DNA of 64,000 nucleotides from Lachnospiraceae bacterium (GTDB lineage Bacteria; Bacillota_A; Clostridia; Lachnospirales; Lachnospiraceae): positions 36,785 through 100,784 of the forward strand of contig JAIKXV010000100.1 of assembly GCA_024683935.1 (NCBI GenBank), in the 5' to 3' direction. The notes under the pieces were generated by a model. The model was given only the letters and a program-made list of their open reading frames with translations, did no database searches and was not told the origin of the DNA. The position numbers were made by a program, and so were the translations under genes. This document shows, one piece after another, positions 27,476 to 37,032 of this stretch. The stretch's first letter is position 1, and each line of letters begins with the position of its first letter.

Positions 27476-30139
27476 TCAAGTAAATACCCTTAGTCTCTCC
27501 TTTACTTCCCTCATCATTTTCTCGTACCCCGCGAGCTTTTCCTTTTCCTCGTCAATCTTCGCCTGAGGCGCTTTTGACAGGAATTTCTCGTTGGAAAGCA
27601 TGGCGTTTGAACGCTTCAGCTCATTTTCAAGACGCTTTACTTCCTTTTCGAGACGTTTTTTCTCTTCCTCGATATCAACGAGTTCCTTAAACGGAATGTA
27701 AATGGCTGCCGCTCCCGTCACAAGGGAAACGTCATCATCACTTACCCCGTCCTTTTTATCGGAAACATAGACATTCTCTGCAGAAGCAAGGCTTGAGAAG
27801 AAAAGACTTCCCCTCTTAAAGGCTTCCCTGACATCCGCATCAGCAGATACAACCCTTAAGTCCGTCTTTCTTCCGGGCGCAACGTTCATCTCGGAACGGA
27901 TATTACGTATTCCCTTTACCGCTTCCCTGATGATATCTATGTAGTCAGCTTCCTTCGCAAAATCATACTTTTCATCAAATACCGGCCATGCCGCTATCAT
28001 CACCGACTCTTCGGACGCATCATCCTTTGTCTCCTCCCTCAGTGTACAGTATATCTCCTCTGTAATGAAGGGCATATAAGGATGAAGGAGTTTTAAGGAG
28101 GTATTGAGCACCATCTTCAGAGTGGCAAGAGCCGCATTTCTGCTGTCCTTATCATCTGTATTATACAGCCTGGGCTTCACCATTTCTATATACCAGTCGC
28201 AGAGAATATCCCAAACAAAATCGTAGATCTTCTGCGCGGCGATGCCGAGCTCATACTTCTCCATATTGTCGGTAACGGCTTTCACCGTTTCATTCATACG
28301 GCAGAGTATCCACTTGTCCGCATCTTCCAGGGTGTAATCCCTGGGAGCCCCTATGCTCTCCCCGTTCATATTCATCAGTATAAAACGGGACGCATTCCAG
28401 ATCTTATTTGCAAAATTCCGGCTTGCCTGAACCTTCTGATCCGAGAAACGCATGTCATTGCCCGGTGCATTACCGGTAATGAGCGTAAATCTCAGCGCGT
28501 CGGCACCGTATTTATCTATGATCTCAAGGGGATCTATACCGTTCCCCAGGGACTTACTCATCTTCCTGCCGAGCTCATCCCTTACAAGACCGTGGAAAAG
28601 CACGGTGTCAAAGGGCTTTGCCCCCATCTGCTCATATCCGGAGAAGATCATCCTTATTACCCAGAAGAAGATGATGTCATATCCGGTCACAAGGACGCTG
28701 GTCGGATAAAAATACTCAAGCTCCGGGGTCTTTTCGGGCCATCCCAGTGTGGAGAAGGGCCAGAGCGCAGATGAAAACCAGGTATCCAGAACATCCGGAT
28801 CCTGTGTGAATTCCGTGCAGCCGCACTTGCTGCATTTATCCGGTTTTTCCTTCGAAACGACGAATTCGCCGCATTCCCTGCAGTAATAAGCAGGGATCCT
28901 GTGTCCCCACCAGAGCTGGCGGCTTATGCACCAGTCCCTTATATTATCAGTCCAGTTAAAGTAGATCTTGCTCATTCTCGGGGGAACAAGCTTTATATCC
29001 CCGTTCTTTACCCCGTCTGCGGCGGGTTTAATAAGCTCATCCATCTTTACGAACCACTGCTGCTTTACCAGAGGTTCTACCGTGGTACCGCATCTGTCAT
29101 GGGTTCCTACCTCGTGGGTATAGTCCTCAATCTTCACAAGGAGGCCCATTTCGTCCAGTTCCTTAACGATCTCTTTTCTCGCCTCGTATCTGTCCATTCC
29201 CTTGAACTTGCCGCCGTTCTCATTTATCGTGGCGTCATCGTTCATGATATTGATAACGGGCAGTCCATGGCGTTCACCAACCTGGAAGTCGTTAGGGTCA
29301 TGTCCCGGAGTGATCTTAACCACACCGGTACCGAATTCCGGATCTACATAGGTATCCGCGATTATCGGTATCTCCCTGTCCATAAAGGGCAGCAGGGCTT
29401 TTTTGCCAATAATGTCCTTATATCTCTCATCATCGGGATGAACGGCAACAGCCGTATCGCCAAGCATTGTCTCGGGACGTGTGGTGGCGAATTCCAGATA
29501 TCTTCCCTCTTCTCCCACCACAGGATATTTAATATGCCAGAAATGTGAAGCCTGGGATTCGTACTCCACCTCTGCATCCGAAATAGTAGTGCCGCATACC
29601 GGACACCAGTTTACAAGCTTATTTCCCTTATAAATAAGACCCTTGTCATAGAGCCTTACAAAAACCTCATTTACAGCATTATTGCAGCCTTCGTCCATGG
29701 TAAAACGTTCCCTGTCCCAATCACAGGAGATTCCCATTTTCTTCAGCTGCTCAACTATGATCCCGCCGTATTCTTTCTTCCATTCCCAGGCTCTCTCCAG
29801 GAACTTCTCACGGCCGAGCTCTTCTTTGTCTATGCCTTCTTCTTTAAGCTTCTCTATTATCTTTACTTCCGTGGCTATGGAAGCGTGATCCGTACCGGGC
29901 TGCCAGAGGGTATTATAACCCTGCATCCTCTTGAATCTGGTGAGGATATCCTGCATGGTATTGTCCATGGCATGCCCCATGTGCAGCCGTCCCGTGATGT
30001 TCGGAGGGGGCATCACTATAGAGAAGGGCTTTTTCTTCTTATCTGCCTCCGCATGAAAATATTTTTTATCGATCCACTTACGGTAGAGCCTGTCCTCCAT
30101 CCCTTTCGGATCGTAGGTTTTTGCCAGTTCCTTAGACAT
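27476..30139 (-). CDS. valS: Valyl-tRNA synthetase
   Basis: An 887-residue class I aminoacyl-tRNA synthetase charging tRNA-Val. The HIGH signature is PPPNITGRLHMGHAMDN (about 40-56) and the KMSKS loop is GRKMSKSLGNG (about 527). The CP1 editing domain includes ATTRPETMLGDTAVAVHP, and the connective region has four cysteines (CRECGEF, CSKCGCTEF) that may bind zinc. The C-terminal coiled coil (about 815-885, EEEKKRLEKEVKRLENEL) is typical of ValS. Length is normal. Unlike many Firmicutes valS genes, no T-box leader is seen in the 89 bp upstream; it probably reads through from codY. Confidence 0.97.
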   Translation of the reverse strand: MSKELAKTYDPKGMEDRLYRKWIDKKYFHAEADKKKKPFSIVMPPPNITGRLHMGHAMDNTMQDILTRFKRMQGYNTLWQPGTDHASIATEVKIIEKLKEEGIDKEELGREKFLERAWEWKKEYGGIIVEQLKKMGISCDWDRERFTMDEGCNNAVNEVFVRLYDKGLIYKGNKLVNWCPVCGTTISDAEVEYESQASHFWHIKYPVVGEEGRYLEFATTRPETMLGDTAVAVHPDDERYKDIIGKKALLPFMDREIPIIADTYVDPEFGTGVVKITPGHDPNDFQVGERHGLPVINIMNDDATINENGGKFKGMDRYEARKEIVKELDEMGLLVKIEDYTHEVGTHDRCGTTVEPLVKQQWFVKMDELIKPAADGVKNGDIKLVPPRMSKIYFNWTDNIRDWCISRQLWWGHRIPAYYCRECGEFVVSKEKPDKCSKCGCTEFTQDPDVLDTWFSSALWPFSTLGWPEKTPELEYFYPTSVLVTGYDIIFFWVIRMIFSGYEQMGAKPFDTVLFHGLVRDELGRKMSKSLGNGIDPLEIIDKYGADALRFTLITGNAPGNDMRFSDQKVQASRNFANKIWNASRFILMNMNGESIGAPRDYTLEDADKWILCRMNETVKAVTDNMEKYELGIAAQKIYDFVWDILCDWYIEMVKPRLYNTDDKDSRNAALATLKMVLNTSLKLLHPYMPFITEEIYCTLREETKDDASEESVMIAAWPVFDEKYDFAKEADYIDIIREAVKGIRNIRSEMNVAPGRKTDLRVVSADADVREAFKRGSLFFSSLASAENVYVSDKKDGVSDDDVSLVTGAAAIYIPFKELVDIEEEKKRLEKEVKRLENELKRSNAMLSNEKFLSKAPQAKIDEEKEKLAGYEKMMREVKERLRVFT

Positions 30140-30228
30140 TTTTCTGCCCTTTCATTATTATAAGAAAATTCTAAAAAATGAACCACAGTTTGTCAACAAG
30201 ATTACAACCGATGATGAGCCGTAACAGT

Positions 30229-31011
30229 TTAACTTCCGCTGATATGATGTTCGGTGCACCACTTCTCCGCTTCGATAAAAATCTCCTTGTTAACAACGTT
30301 TATCCTGGTGCCCTTCATTCCGGCGGATCCTGTCTCTATGATGCCGGCGCTCTCCAGTTTCTTTAAGCCGTTGACAACCACGGATCTGGTGATCCCTAAA
30401 TTTTCCGCAACCCGTGACGCCACCACCGTTCCTCCTGTGATCTCAAGACCCTTAAGAACCTTTGCCGCACCCAGAGCTTCGGAATAGGAAAGGGATGAGA
30501 ATGCTCCCTTTACCATCTTTTCCACCCTGTTCTCCGCCTCATGTTCCTCTGTCTCCGAGCGGAGCATCTCCAGATTCAGCACAGTGTCGGCGTGCTCGCA
30601 GAAAATGATATCCTCGATGGAATAGGACTTATCCTCCCTGCAGACTATCATGGTCCCCAGCCGGTTTCCCGACATCTCGATGGGAGTAACGAGCAGTCTT
30701 AAATTCTTTGAGCCGTCCAGACCCAGAAGCTCGGGATTTACATTTTCCTGCGTGGATAAAATAGAAAGGAGCCGCTTATTTACGGCATTCTCGATCTTTT
30801 CTCCGACAGAAAGCTGACTTAAGACCAGACTTTTCCCGGGACTTACATTTCTGCCCAGTATCTTTCCCTTACGGCTTAAGACCACCACATCCGACGAGAG
30901 CAGGTTTCCCATGCAGTCACAGATATCGGTGAATACGACTTTTCCTTTTTCATTTTTCTGCAAAAGACCGTTTACGGTCCTTATCCTGTCCAGGAGTTCT
31001 ATCTGGCTCAT
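30229..31011 (-). CDS. codY: GTP/branched-chain-amino-acid-sensing repressor CodY
   Basis: A 260-residue global regulator of Firmicutes that represses nutrient-adaptation genes when GTP and branched-chain amino acids are plentiful. The N-terminal GAF-like ligand domain (about 1-155) starts LLDRIRTVNGLLQ and includes DICDCMGNLL. The C-terminal winged helix has VASRVAENLGITRSVVVNGL and GSAGMKGTRINVVN. Length is normal. It lies 20 bp after topA in the familiar comM-dprA-topA-codY order. The AAGGAG is 14 bases from the ATG, with the CGGCGTCGACC spacer pattern shared with ppk. Confidence 0.96.
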   Translation of the reverse strand: MSQIELLDRIRTVNGLLQKNEKGKVVFTDICDCMGNLLSSDVVVLSRKGKILGRNVSPGKSLVLSQLSVGEKIENAVNKRLLSILSTQENVNPELLGLDGSKNLRLLVTPIEMSGNRLGTMIVCREDKSYSIEDIIFCEHADTVLNLEMLRSETEEHEAENRVEKMVKGAFSSLSYSEALGAAKVLKGLEITGGTVVASRVAENLGITRSVVVNGLKKLESAGIIETGSAGMKGTRINVVNKEIFIEAEKWCTEHHISGS

Positions 31012-31031
31012 TCCGGTCGACGCCGCTCCTT

Positions 31032-33128
31032 TCAGTCCTTCTGCCTGTCAATAACGGTCTTGCACTCCGTATTCGTACACATGAGATGGCTGCCCTTTTC
31101 TACCATCATGCTGCCGCACTTCGGGCACACTTCCTTTGAGGGCCTGTTCCAGGACATGAAATCGCAGTCCGGATAGCCGATGCAGCCATAGTAGCGCCTG
31201 CCCTTCCTGGTCATCTTCATAACCAGTTCTTTTCCGCATTTAGGGCAGTTTACGCCGGTCTTTTCATAATAGGGCATGGTGTTCCTGCACTCCGGGAAAC
31301 CGGGGCAGGCCAGGAACTTACCGTGAGGCCCGTACTTTATCACCATGTGGCGTCCGCAGTTCTCACATATCTCTTCGGACTCCTCATCCTGTATCTTTAT
31401 CTCCTCGATCTCCTTCTCGGCCTTATCCACAGCCTCCTTAAGATCGGGATAGAAATTCTCTATTATCGTCTTCCACTGGACCTTTCCGTCCTCCACTCCG
31501 TCCAAAAGCGTTTCGAAATTCGCAGTAAAATTTACGTCCACTATGCTTGGAAAAGCGTCCTTTAAGATGCCGTTCACCGCCCGTCCGATCTCGGTCACAT
31601 AGAGATTCTTCTGCTCCTTCGTGACATAGCGTCTCGCTATTATCGTAGTGATGGTGGGGGCATAGGTACTCGGACGTCCGATACCCAGTTCCTCCAGGGT
31701 CCTTACGAGGGAAGCCTCGGTATAGTGTGCAGGCGGCTGGGTAAAGTGCTGCTTTTCCTCTATAGTATCTAAAGTAAGCTTTGACTTTTCGGAAATATCC
31801 CCGCGGATAACGTTATTGTCCTTTTCTTCCTTTCCGCCGTCGTTATAAACCGACATGAAGCCTTCAAATATAAGCTTTGAAGCGGATGAAGTGAATACGT
31901 ACTTTTCTCCGGATATGAGACGGACATTCACCGTGCCGTATTTGGCCGGAGCCATGCAGCTGGATACGAATCTCTTCCATATAAGCTGGTAGAGTTTGAA
32001 CTGCTCGCGTGTCAGGGAATCCTTTACGGAGGCGGGCGTCCTTAAGATATCGGTGGGCCGGATCGCTTCATGGGCGTCCTGGATCTTCTGGTCCTTAGCC
32101 TTGGTCTTTGCCTTTTCCGAACCTTCTGCCAGGTATTCCTCTCCGAAATTATCACTTATATAGGAAACAGCGGCACTCATGGCTTCATCCGATATCCTGG
32201 TGGAATCGGTTCTGAGATACGATATCAGACCTACCGTGCCGGCTCCCTTGATATCCACTCCTTCATAGAGCTGCTGTGCAACCCTCATGGTCTTCTGGGT
32301 GGAGAAATTAAGTACCGATGAAGCCTCCTGCTGCATCGTGCTGGTGGTAAAAGGAAGGGGCGCCTTTCTGATCCTCTCTCCCTTTTTGATATCTAATATC
32401 TTAAACTCGTTCTTTTCGCAGTATTTCTTTATATCCTTTGCTTCTTTTCCGGTATGGACTTCGATCTTTCCGTCCCGGTCCCCGTAAAATTTGGCATTCA
32501 GCGAATTCTTTTCCCCCTTTACCTTCAGGCTGGCGTCCAGCGTCCAGTATTCCTCGGGAATAAAGGCATCTATTTCATCCTCTCTGTCGCAGATTATCCT
32601 AAGGGCTACAGACTGAACCCTGCCGGCGGAAAGGCCTCTCTTTACCTTTGCCCAGAGAAGGGGTGATATTCCGTATCCCACGATCCTGTCCAGCACACGT
32701 CTCGCCTGCTGGGCATCTATCAGATCCATATTCAGCTCCCTGGGACTCTTAAGGGAATTCTTGACAGCAGTCTTTGTGATCTCATTAAAGGTTATCCTGT
32801 CCACCTTTTTTTTGCTGTCAGGGGTATCGATCTTCAGCGCCTTTATAAGATGCCAGGAAATGGCCTCACCCTCCCGGTCCGGGTCAGTCGCGAGGAATAT
32901 CCTGTCGGCTTTTTTTGCTTCCTTTCTGAGGGACGCCAGCAGATCTCCCTTCCCCCGGATCGTAATGTATTTGGGCTCGAAATCGTTTTCCACATCCACG
33001 CCGAGCTGGCTCTTTGGCAGGTCACGTACATGACCCATGGAAGCCATCACCTGATAATTACTTCCCAGGAATTTTTTAATCGTCTTCACCTTTGCGGGTG
33101 ACTCAACTATAACCAGATTCTTTGCCAT
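31032..33128 (-). CDS. topA: DNA topoisomerase I (type IA)
   Basis: A 698-residue topoisomerase relaxing negative supercoils. The Toprim domain begins AKNLVIVESPAKVKTIKKFLG and has LATDPDREGEAISWHL. The catalytic tyrosine is in LISYLRTDSTRIS (about residue 300). Three C-terminal zinc fingers follow: CENCG...CPGFPEC, CPKCG...CIGYPDC and CPKCG...CTNTEC. I place the start at 33128 because MAKNLVIVES is the family N-terminus. The frame stays open to an ATG at 33212, but the extra 28 residues are basic and unlike TopA, and no strong ribosome-binding site favours them. Confidence 0.95.
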   Translation of the reverse strand: MAKNLVIVESPAKVKTIKKFLGSNYQVMASMGHVRDLPKSQLGVDVENDFEPKYITIRGKGDLLASLRKEAKKADRIFLATDPDREGEAISWHLIKALKIDTPDSKKKVDRITFNEITKTAVKNSLKSPRELNMDLIDAQQARRVLDRIVGYGISPLLWAKVKRGLSAGRVQSVALRIICDREDEIDAFIPEEYWTLDASLKVKGEKNSLNAKFYGDRDGKIEVHTGKEAKDIKKYCEKNEFKILDIKKGERIRKAPLPFTTSTMQQEASSVLNFSTQKTMRVAQQLYEGVDIKGAGTVGLISYLRTDSTRISDEAMSAAVSYISDNFGEEYLAEGSEKAKTKAKDQKIQDAHEAIRPTDILRTPASVKDSLTREQFKLYQLIWKRFVSSCMAPAKYGTVNVRLISGEKYVFTSSASKLIFEGFMSVYNDGGKEEKDNNVIRGDISEKSKLTLDTIEEKQHFTQPPAHYTEASLVRTLEELGIGRPSTYAPTITTIIARRYVTKEQKNLYVTEIGRAVNGILKDAFPSIVDVNFTANFETLLDGVEDGKVQWKTIIENFYPDLKEAVDKAEKEIEEIKIQDEESEEICENCGRHMVIKYGPHGKFLACPGFPECRNTMPYYEKTGVNCPKCGKELVMKMTRKGRRYYGCIGYPDCDFMSWNRPSKEVCPKCGSMMVEKGSHLMCTNTECKTVIDRQKD

Positions 33129-33295
33129 ATCTGTCTTTCTCTTCTTTGAAATTACTTGTTTTTCCGCGGTCCGGGAAACTCCCCGCGCCTGCGGCCGCTG
33201 ATGCATACGCAATTTCAGTCATATGCGTCAAACGTCTGAACTATACAACATTTTTTTCCGCTTGGCAAGACGGAGGGTTGTCAAGCAGGTGAAGA

Positions 33296-33370
33296 CAGGG
33301 AGACGGTTCTCAATCAGGGGACTCAATCAGGGTCAATCAGGGGACGGTTCTGTGATTGAGTCCCCTGATC
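33296..33370. repeat. Palindromic repeat cluster between dprA and topA
   Basis: ATCAGGGGACTCAATC (33313-33328) and GATTGAGTCCCCTGAT (33354-33369) are a perfect 16-bp inverted repeat, enclosing a further TCAATCAGGGGACGGTTCTG. The word CAATCAGGG occurs three times in 40 bases and GACGGTTCT twice. GGGGACGGTTCT-type palindromes resemble REP sequences associated with IS200-like tyrosine transposases, though none is visible here. There is no T-run, so it is not a typical terminator. Confidence 0.6.
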
Positions 33371-33376
33371 AAACCA

Positions 33377-34267
33377 CTATACATTCATTTTGAGTATATA
33401 ACATCCGGCGCCTGCTTTCTCCACACAGCCTTTAAGCTCCAGCTTCAGCAGCGCTGTAAGGACCTCACTCAGCGAAAGAGCGCATTTTTCCACTATCTCA
33501 TTCACACTGGTTGGCGAATAGTCGAGGCAGCGCATGATCTTCAGCTGTTTCCCCGACAGATGCCCGAATTTCCCGAGATTAACAATCTTTCCGTCCGTCT
33601 TTTCCGGCTCAATCAGCCCAAGGGCTTCAAGGATATCCTCCGGACAGGTGGCGATCCCGGCGCCGTCCGCTATCAGCCGGTTGCAGCCACGGCTTAAAGG
33701 ATCGGTGACGCGCCCCGGCACCGCAAAGATATCCCTTCCCTGCTCCAGCGCAAAGCGGACGGTAATAGCGGTTCCGGACTGCGCCTTTGCTTCGATGACA
33801 AGAAGGATGTCCGAAAGAGCGGATATTATTCTGTTTCTCTGAGGGAAAAGCACTCCCCTCGGAGCTGTTCCGGGCGGGTACTCGGATATCAGTCCTCCGC
33901 GCAGCAAAATGTCCTTATAGAGCCCGGCGTTTTCAGGAGGATAGACCTCATCTATCCCGCAGCCCAGGATCCCGAAGCTCATTCCCCCGTTTTTTACGGC
34001 AGCCATCTGTGAAATCCCGTCTATCCCCCTTGCCATTCCGCTCACTATCTGGACTCCGTAGCCGCTCAGGGTTTTTGCAAAATATTCGGCAACTCCCCTG
34101 CCGTATTCCGTATTGTTTCTGGAACCGATGATGGAAACCGTCTTTTTCTCCGGATCCGGAAGACGTCCCCGGACATAGATGCCCTGGGGTGCCGACGGTA
34201 TGTTTCTTAATTTCTCCGGGAATTCCGGCTCCAGGGCGCAGATATACCTGATCTCTTTACAACTCAT
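33377..34267 (-). CDS. dprA: DNA-processing protein DprA
   Basis: A 296-residue DprA/Smf protein that loads RecA on incoming single-stranded DNA in transformation. The extended Rossmann domain carries IIGSRNNTEYG, VSGMARGIDGISQMAA, GILGCGIDEVYPPEN, FPQRNRIISALSD and AKAQSGTAITVRFAL. The C-terminal ~65 residues form a DprA-type winged helix (TSVNEIVEKCALSLSEVL). I choose the ATG at 34267, preceded by AAGGG and overlapping the end of comM. An in-frame start 42 bases upstream would add residues without family support. No late-competence uptake genes are in the window apart from comM. Confidence 0.93.
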   Translation of the reverse strand: MSCKEIRYICALEPEFPEKLRNIPSAPQGIYVRGRLPDPEKKTVSIIGSRNNTEYGRGVAEYFAKTLSGYGVQIVSGMARGIDGISQMAAVKNGGMSFGILGCGIDEVYPPENAGLYKDILLRGGLISEYPPGTAPRGVLFPQRNRIISALSDILLVIEAKAQSGTAITVRFALEQGRDIFAVPGRVTDPLSRGCNRLIADGAGIATCPEDILEALGLIEPEKTDGKIVNLGKFGHLSGKQLKIMRCLDYSPTSVNEIVEKCALSLSEVLTALLKLELKGCVEKAGAGCYILKMNV

Positions 34268-35792
34268 AGAAAATACCCTTATCCATGCTTCTAAACGCAA
34301 TGGCTTCACTAAGATGTGTGCATTTTATCCTGTCGGAACGGTCAAGATCCGCGATGGTCCTGGCGCAGCGCAGTATCCTGTGGCAGCCCCTGGCGGACAG
34401 TCCCAGTATCTTAAAGGATTCCCTTAAAAGCTCTTCCTCTTTTACTCCGAGAGCGCAGCAGAGCTTTATATCATCCGCATTCATTTCGGAATTGAAGCGT
34501 ATGCTTTTGTCTTTGAAACGTTCCTTTTGAATATCGAAAACATCCGAAACTCTTGAACGTATCTCTTCCGAGCTCTCTTCCTGTATGTCCGAAGCGTTCA
34601 GCTCGTCAAAGGAGATCTCATCCACATAGCAGACTATGTCCATCCTGTCCAAAAGGGGACGGCTGATCCGTGAAAGATATTTCTTTACGCTTATTTTGTT
34701 GCAGGTACATCGTGGTTTGGGATAATAGCCGCATCTGCAGGGGTTCATTGCGGCTGCGAGAAGAAAATCCGCAGGATAGGTGTAATTGCCGCTGGCTCTT
34801 GATATGTGGATCTCCCGGTCCTCCATGGGCTGTCTCAGAATCTCCAGGGTATCCCGGTCGAATTCCGGCAGCTCATCCAGGAAAAGGACTCCTCTGTGCG
34901 CGAGGGAAATGTCTCCGGGTTTCGGGACACTGCCTCCTCCGGATAAGGCCTGGCTTGAAACCGTATGATGGGGACTTATAAAGGGCCGTTCCGTCACCAC
35001 CCCGTCTGAGCCAAGGATCCCAGCTATACTGTGTATCCCGGTTATTTCGAGACATTCATCCACGGTGAGATCGGGAAGTATTGAGGGTATGCATTTGGCA
35101 AGCATGCTCTTTCCTCCGCCCGGAGGCCCGGCCATCAGAATATTATGCATTCCCGCAGCAGATACCTCTATAGCGCGCTTGGCTGCTTTCTGTCCCCTGA
35201 TCTCGCTGAAATCATGTTTGCAGCTTTTCTTCTTATTTAATAAAGCGTTTATATCGTTGCTCACGGGTTCGATGACCTTTTCCCCGTTTATATATTCGAG
35301 GGTCTCATTTATGCTCTCAACCCCGATCACCTCTATTCCCGGAGCTGCCCCGCCCTCTGCTGCATTTTCCTTAGGCAGGATAAAACGCTTATAGCCCTTT
35401 TCCCGTGAATGAAGCACCATTGGAAGTATTCCGTTTACCTTCAGAACCTTTCCGGAAAGGCTGAGTTCTCCTGCGATCACGGTGCCTGACAGGGATTCCG
35501 GCGTTATTAACCCCATTGCGGTCAGAAGGGATACCGCCACCGGAAGGTCAAAATGGGAACCGCTCTTTTTCAGATCCGCGGGACATAAGTTTACTGTGAT
35601 ACGCTTCGGCGGCAGGAAAAAGCCGGAGTTCTTAAGAGAGGTACGGATACGCCCCCGGGATTCCTTTACCTCGTTCCCAAGGAGCCCGACCATTTCAAAG
35701 ACAGGGAGGCCGCCCTCCGACACATCGGCTTCGACAGATACTTCACGGACATTAATGCCGTGGAGCGCCATAGAATGAACTGAACTGAACAT
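34257..35792 (-). CDS. comM: ComM/YifB-family Mg-chelatase-like AAA+ helicase
   Basis: A 511-residue ATPase. The N-terminal LonC/ChlI-like domain (about 1-165) starts SSVHSMALHGINVREVSVEAD and includes FEMVGLLG. The AAA+ core has Walker A MAGPPGGGKSMLAK (about residue 215) and LFLDELPEFDRDTLEILRQP. A zinc-like cysteine cluster CRCGYYPKPRCTC and the C-terminal magnesium-chelatase domain GCHRILRCARTIADLD follow. ComM promotes branch migration during transformation in other bacteria. The start at 35792 has AGGAG nine bases upstream; the frame is open for another 42 codons but that extension is not ComM-like. The 3' end overlaps dprA. Confidence 0.93.
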   Translation of the reverse strand: MFSSVHSMALHGINVREVSVEADVSEGGLPVFEMVGLLGNEVKESRGRIRTSLKNSGFFLPPKRITVNLCPADLKKSGSHFDLPVAVSLLTAMGLITPESLSGTVIAGELSLSGKVLKVNGILPMVLHSREKGYKRFILPKENAAEGGAAPGIEVIGVESINETLEYINGEKVIEPVSNDINALLNKKKSCKHDFSEIRGQKAAKRAIEVSAAGMHNILMAGPPGGGKSMLAKCIPSILPDLTVDECLEITGIHSIAGILGSDGVVTERPFISPHHTVSSQALSGGGSVPKPGDISLAHRGVLFLDELPEFDRDTLEILRQPMEDREIHISRASGNYTYPADFLLAAAMNPCRCGYYPKPRCTCNKISVKKYLSRISRPLLDRMDIVCYVDEISFDELNASDIQEESSEEIRSRVSDVFDIQKERFKDKSIRFNSEMNADDIKLCCALGVKEEELLRESFKILGLSARGCHRILRCARTIADLDRSDRIKCTHLSEAIAFRSMDKGIFYEL

Positions 35793-35937
35793 TATTATGA
35801 TCTCCTGTAAATAATTTGTGGAAAATATCATGCAGAATGCATGACTAAAGGGGAAGTCCCCGAGTGCATACAAATTATCACCATCAGCCCCTCTTGTCAA
35901 TACCCAAAAATAACCCAAAAATAAACCGAAATATTTA

Positions 35938-35967
35938 TTGCCATAACGGGTTTCTTTATCGTATAAA
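35938..35967 (+). promoter_or_regulatory. Sigma-A-like promoter of the second GG-leader peptide gene
   Basis: TTGCCA (35938-35943), an 18-bp spacer and TATAAA (35962-35967), with AAGGAGG (35988-35994) five bases before the ATG at 36000. The -35 type and spacer length match those of the first peptide gene. Confidence 0.65.
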
Positions 35968-35999
35968 TATATAAAGAGAGTTCAGTCAAGGAGGCTTTT

Positions 36000-36290
36000 A
36001 TGACTAAGTTACATGATGATGAACTTGAAAACGTAGCAGGAGGATTCAAGGAGACCAATCAGGAACTCCGTGGTTATACATACGGTCTGGAGATAGTTTG
36101 CCCTTCCTGCGGTGAATCAAGTAAAAACGGCTTCTTTGAAAAAGTATTCGTAGATACAAAAATGAAAACAGTTGAGTACCATTGCAATTGCCAGGCGAAA
36201 TTTGTAGTTTACAGAAAAAATGTGATCATGAAAGATGAATGGATCAAGAAATGCCAGGAGAAGAACTACGTTTACCCCTACCAGGGGTGA
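36000..36290 (+). CDS. Double-glycine-leader zinc-ribbon peptide (putative exported precursor 2)
   Basis: A 96-residue protein. Residues 1-15 (KLHDDELENVAGG) form a short, textbook double-glycine leader of the kind seen in NHLP/Nif11-type precursors. The predicted mature part carries CPSC (34-37) and CNC (62-64), a zinc-ribbon-like pair about 24 residues apart, plus Cys85. A helix-like stretch (KDEWIKKCQEKN) ends in NYVYPYQG; the VYP near the C-terminus is shared with the peptide at 3634. No transporter is adjacent, so the C39 exporter 32 kb away is the likely processing partner. It is a single gene with its own promoter and ends 15 bp before a convergent M15 peptidase gene. The function is unknown. 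Confidence 0.78.
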   Translation: MTKLHDDELENVAGGFKETNQELRGYTYGLEIVCPSCGESSKNGFFEKVFVDTKMKTVEYHCNCQAKFVVYRKNVIMKDEWIKKCQEKNYVYPYQG

Positions 36291-36305
36291 AACGCAGACC
36301 GGTAC

Positions 36306-36965
36306 TCAGAACGCCTTCTGAAAATGCTGGTAATCCTTCAGGGTCTTCCAGCTGCCTCCCCATGTAAATCCGTGAGCCGTGAACTCTTTATAGGCAAGGT
36401 CGTTTTTATCTATCTTATGCGGAAAGTCCGCATCACGATTCGCATATATCTCTGAACCCGGAGGGGTTATCCTGATCTTTCCGTTTGGATAAGTCACATA
36501 GGGGTTATAAAAGGGATTGATGTCTATAGCAAGCCCCAGAGCATGCTTTGACAGACTGCTGCTCCCCTCAACTGTCCTGTAATTAAAGCAGGACGTATTA
36601 TCTGCCGCACATGACAGGTCATCATCCGCACCGTATTCATCCACAAGCCTTATCTTATCTATCTGATAGCGTGCCTCATAGAGGTGTCGGAAGATATCCA
36701 GAAGATCATCCGCTATGGCCTTATTGCAAATTATCTCACCCACTCTGTCCTGTCCGCTGAAATCCACATAGGAAACCTGAAGATACCTCAGATCGTCATA
36801 GGGTACCGTACAGTCTTTTTTATAAGAAAGTCCGTTGATCCTTTGTTTTATATCATCCGTTATTGTGTTCTTTGTAAACACCCCTGCAGCCTCCGTCCTG
36901 GTATTTCCCGCAGCCATCAGCAGTATTGTCATCAACAGAAATGCAAGTATTCTATTCATATTCAT
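36306..36965 (-). CDS. M15-family D-Ala-D-Ala carboxypeptidase-like protein, secreted
   Basis: About 219 residues. The N-terminus is a signal peptide or membrane anchor (MNRILAFLLMTILLMAAG, then an A-x-A-like TEAAG). The catalytic domain has the M15 zinc ligands SKHALGLAIDIN (His and Asp) and a C-terminal DYQHFQ histidine, with PGSEIYANRD and GFTWGGSWKTLKDY typical of the M15C/VanY-like group. It should trim peptidoglycan stem peptides outside the membrane. I prefer the ATG at 36965 (or the one at 36959, six bases after AAGG). A start at 37025 would put 20 charged residues before the signal peptide. It is convergent with the second GG-leader peptide gene. Confidence 0.85.
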   Translation of the reverse strand: MNMNRILAFLLMTILLMAAGNTRTEAAGVFTKNTITDDIKQRINGLSYKKDCTVPYDDLRYLQVSYVDFSGQDRVGEIICNKAIADDLLDIFRHLYEARYQIDKIRLVDEYGADDDLSCAADNTSCFNYRTVEGSSSLSKHALGLAIDINPFYNPYVTYPNGKIRITPPGSEIYANRDADFPHKIDKNDLAYKEFTAHGFTWGGSWKTLKDYQHFQKAF

Positions 36966-37032
36966 CCTTTTCCCGCCGTCTGATCCTTTTCCTGTGATTA
37001 TCTCATATTCTGCGCCGGTATGCACCCCCCTC

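Noticed and set aside
30160..30175. CodY box before valS (AGAAAATTCT)
   Set aside because: It matches only half of the AATTTTCWGAAAATT consensus; not enough to call autoregulation or a target.
30140..30228. T-box leader before valS
   Set aside because: The gap is only 89 bp and holds no T-box sequence or antiterminator; valS likely reads through from codY.
33129..33212. N-terminal extension of topA
   Set aside because: The 28 extra residues are basic, unlike TopA, and the family N-terminus AKNLVIVESPAKV starts at 33128.
35793..35918. N-terminal extension of comM
   Set aside because: 42 codons without ComM similarity; a good AGGAG lies before the ATG at 35792.
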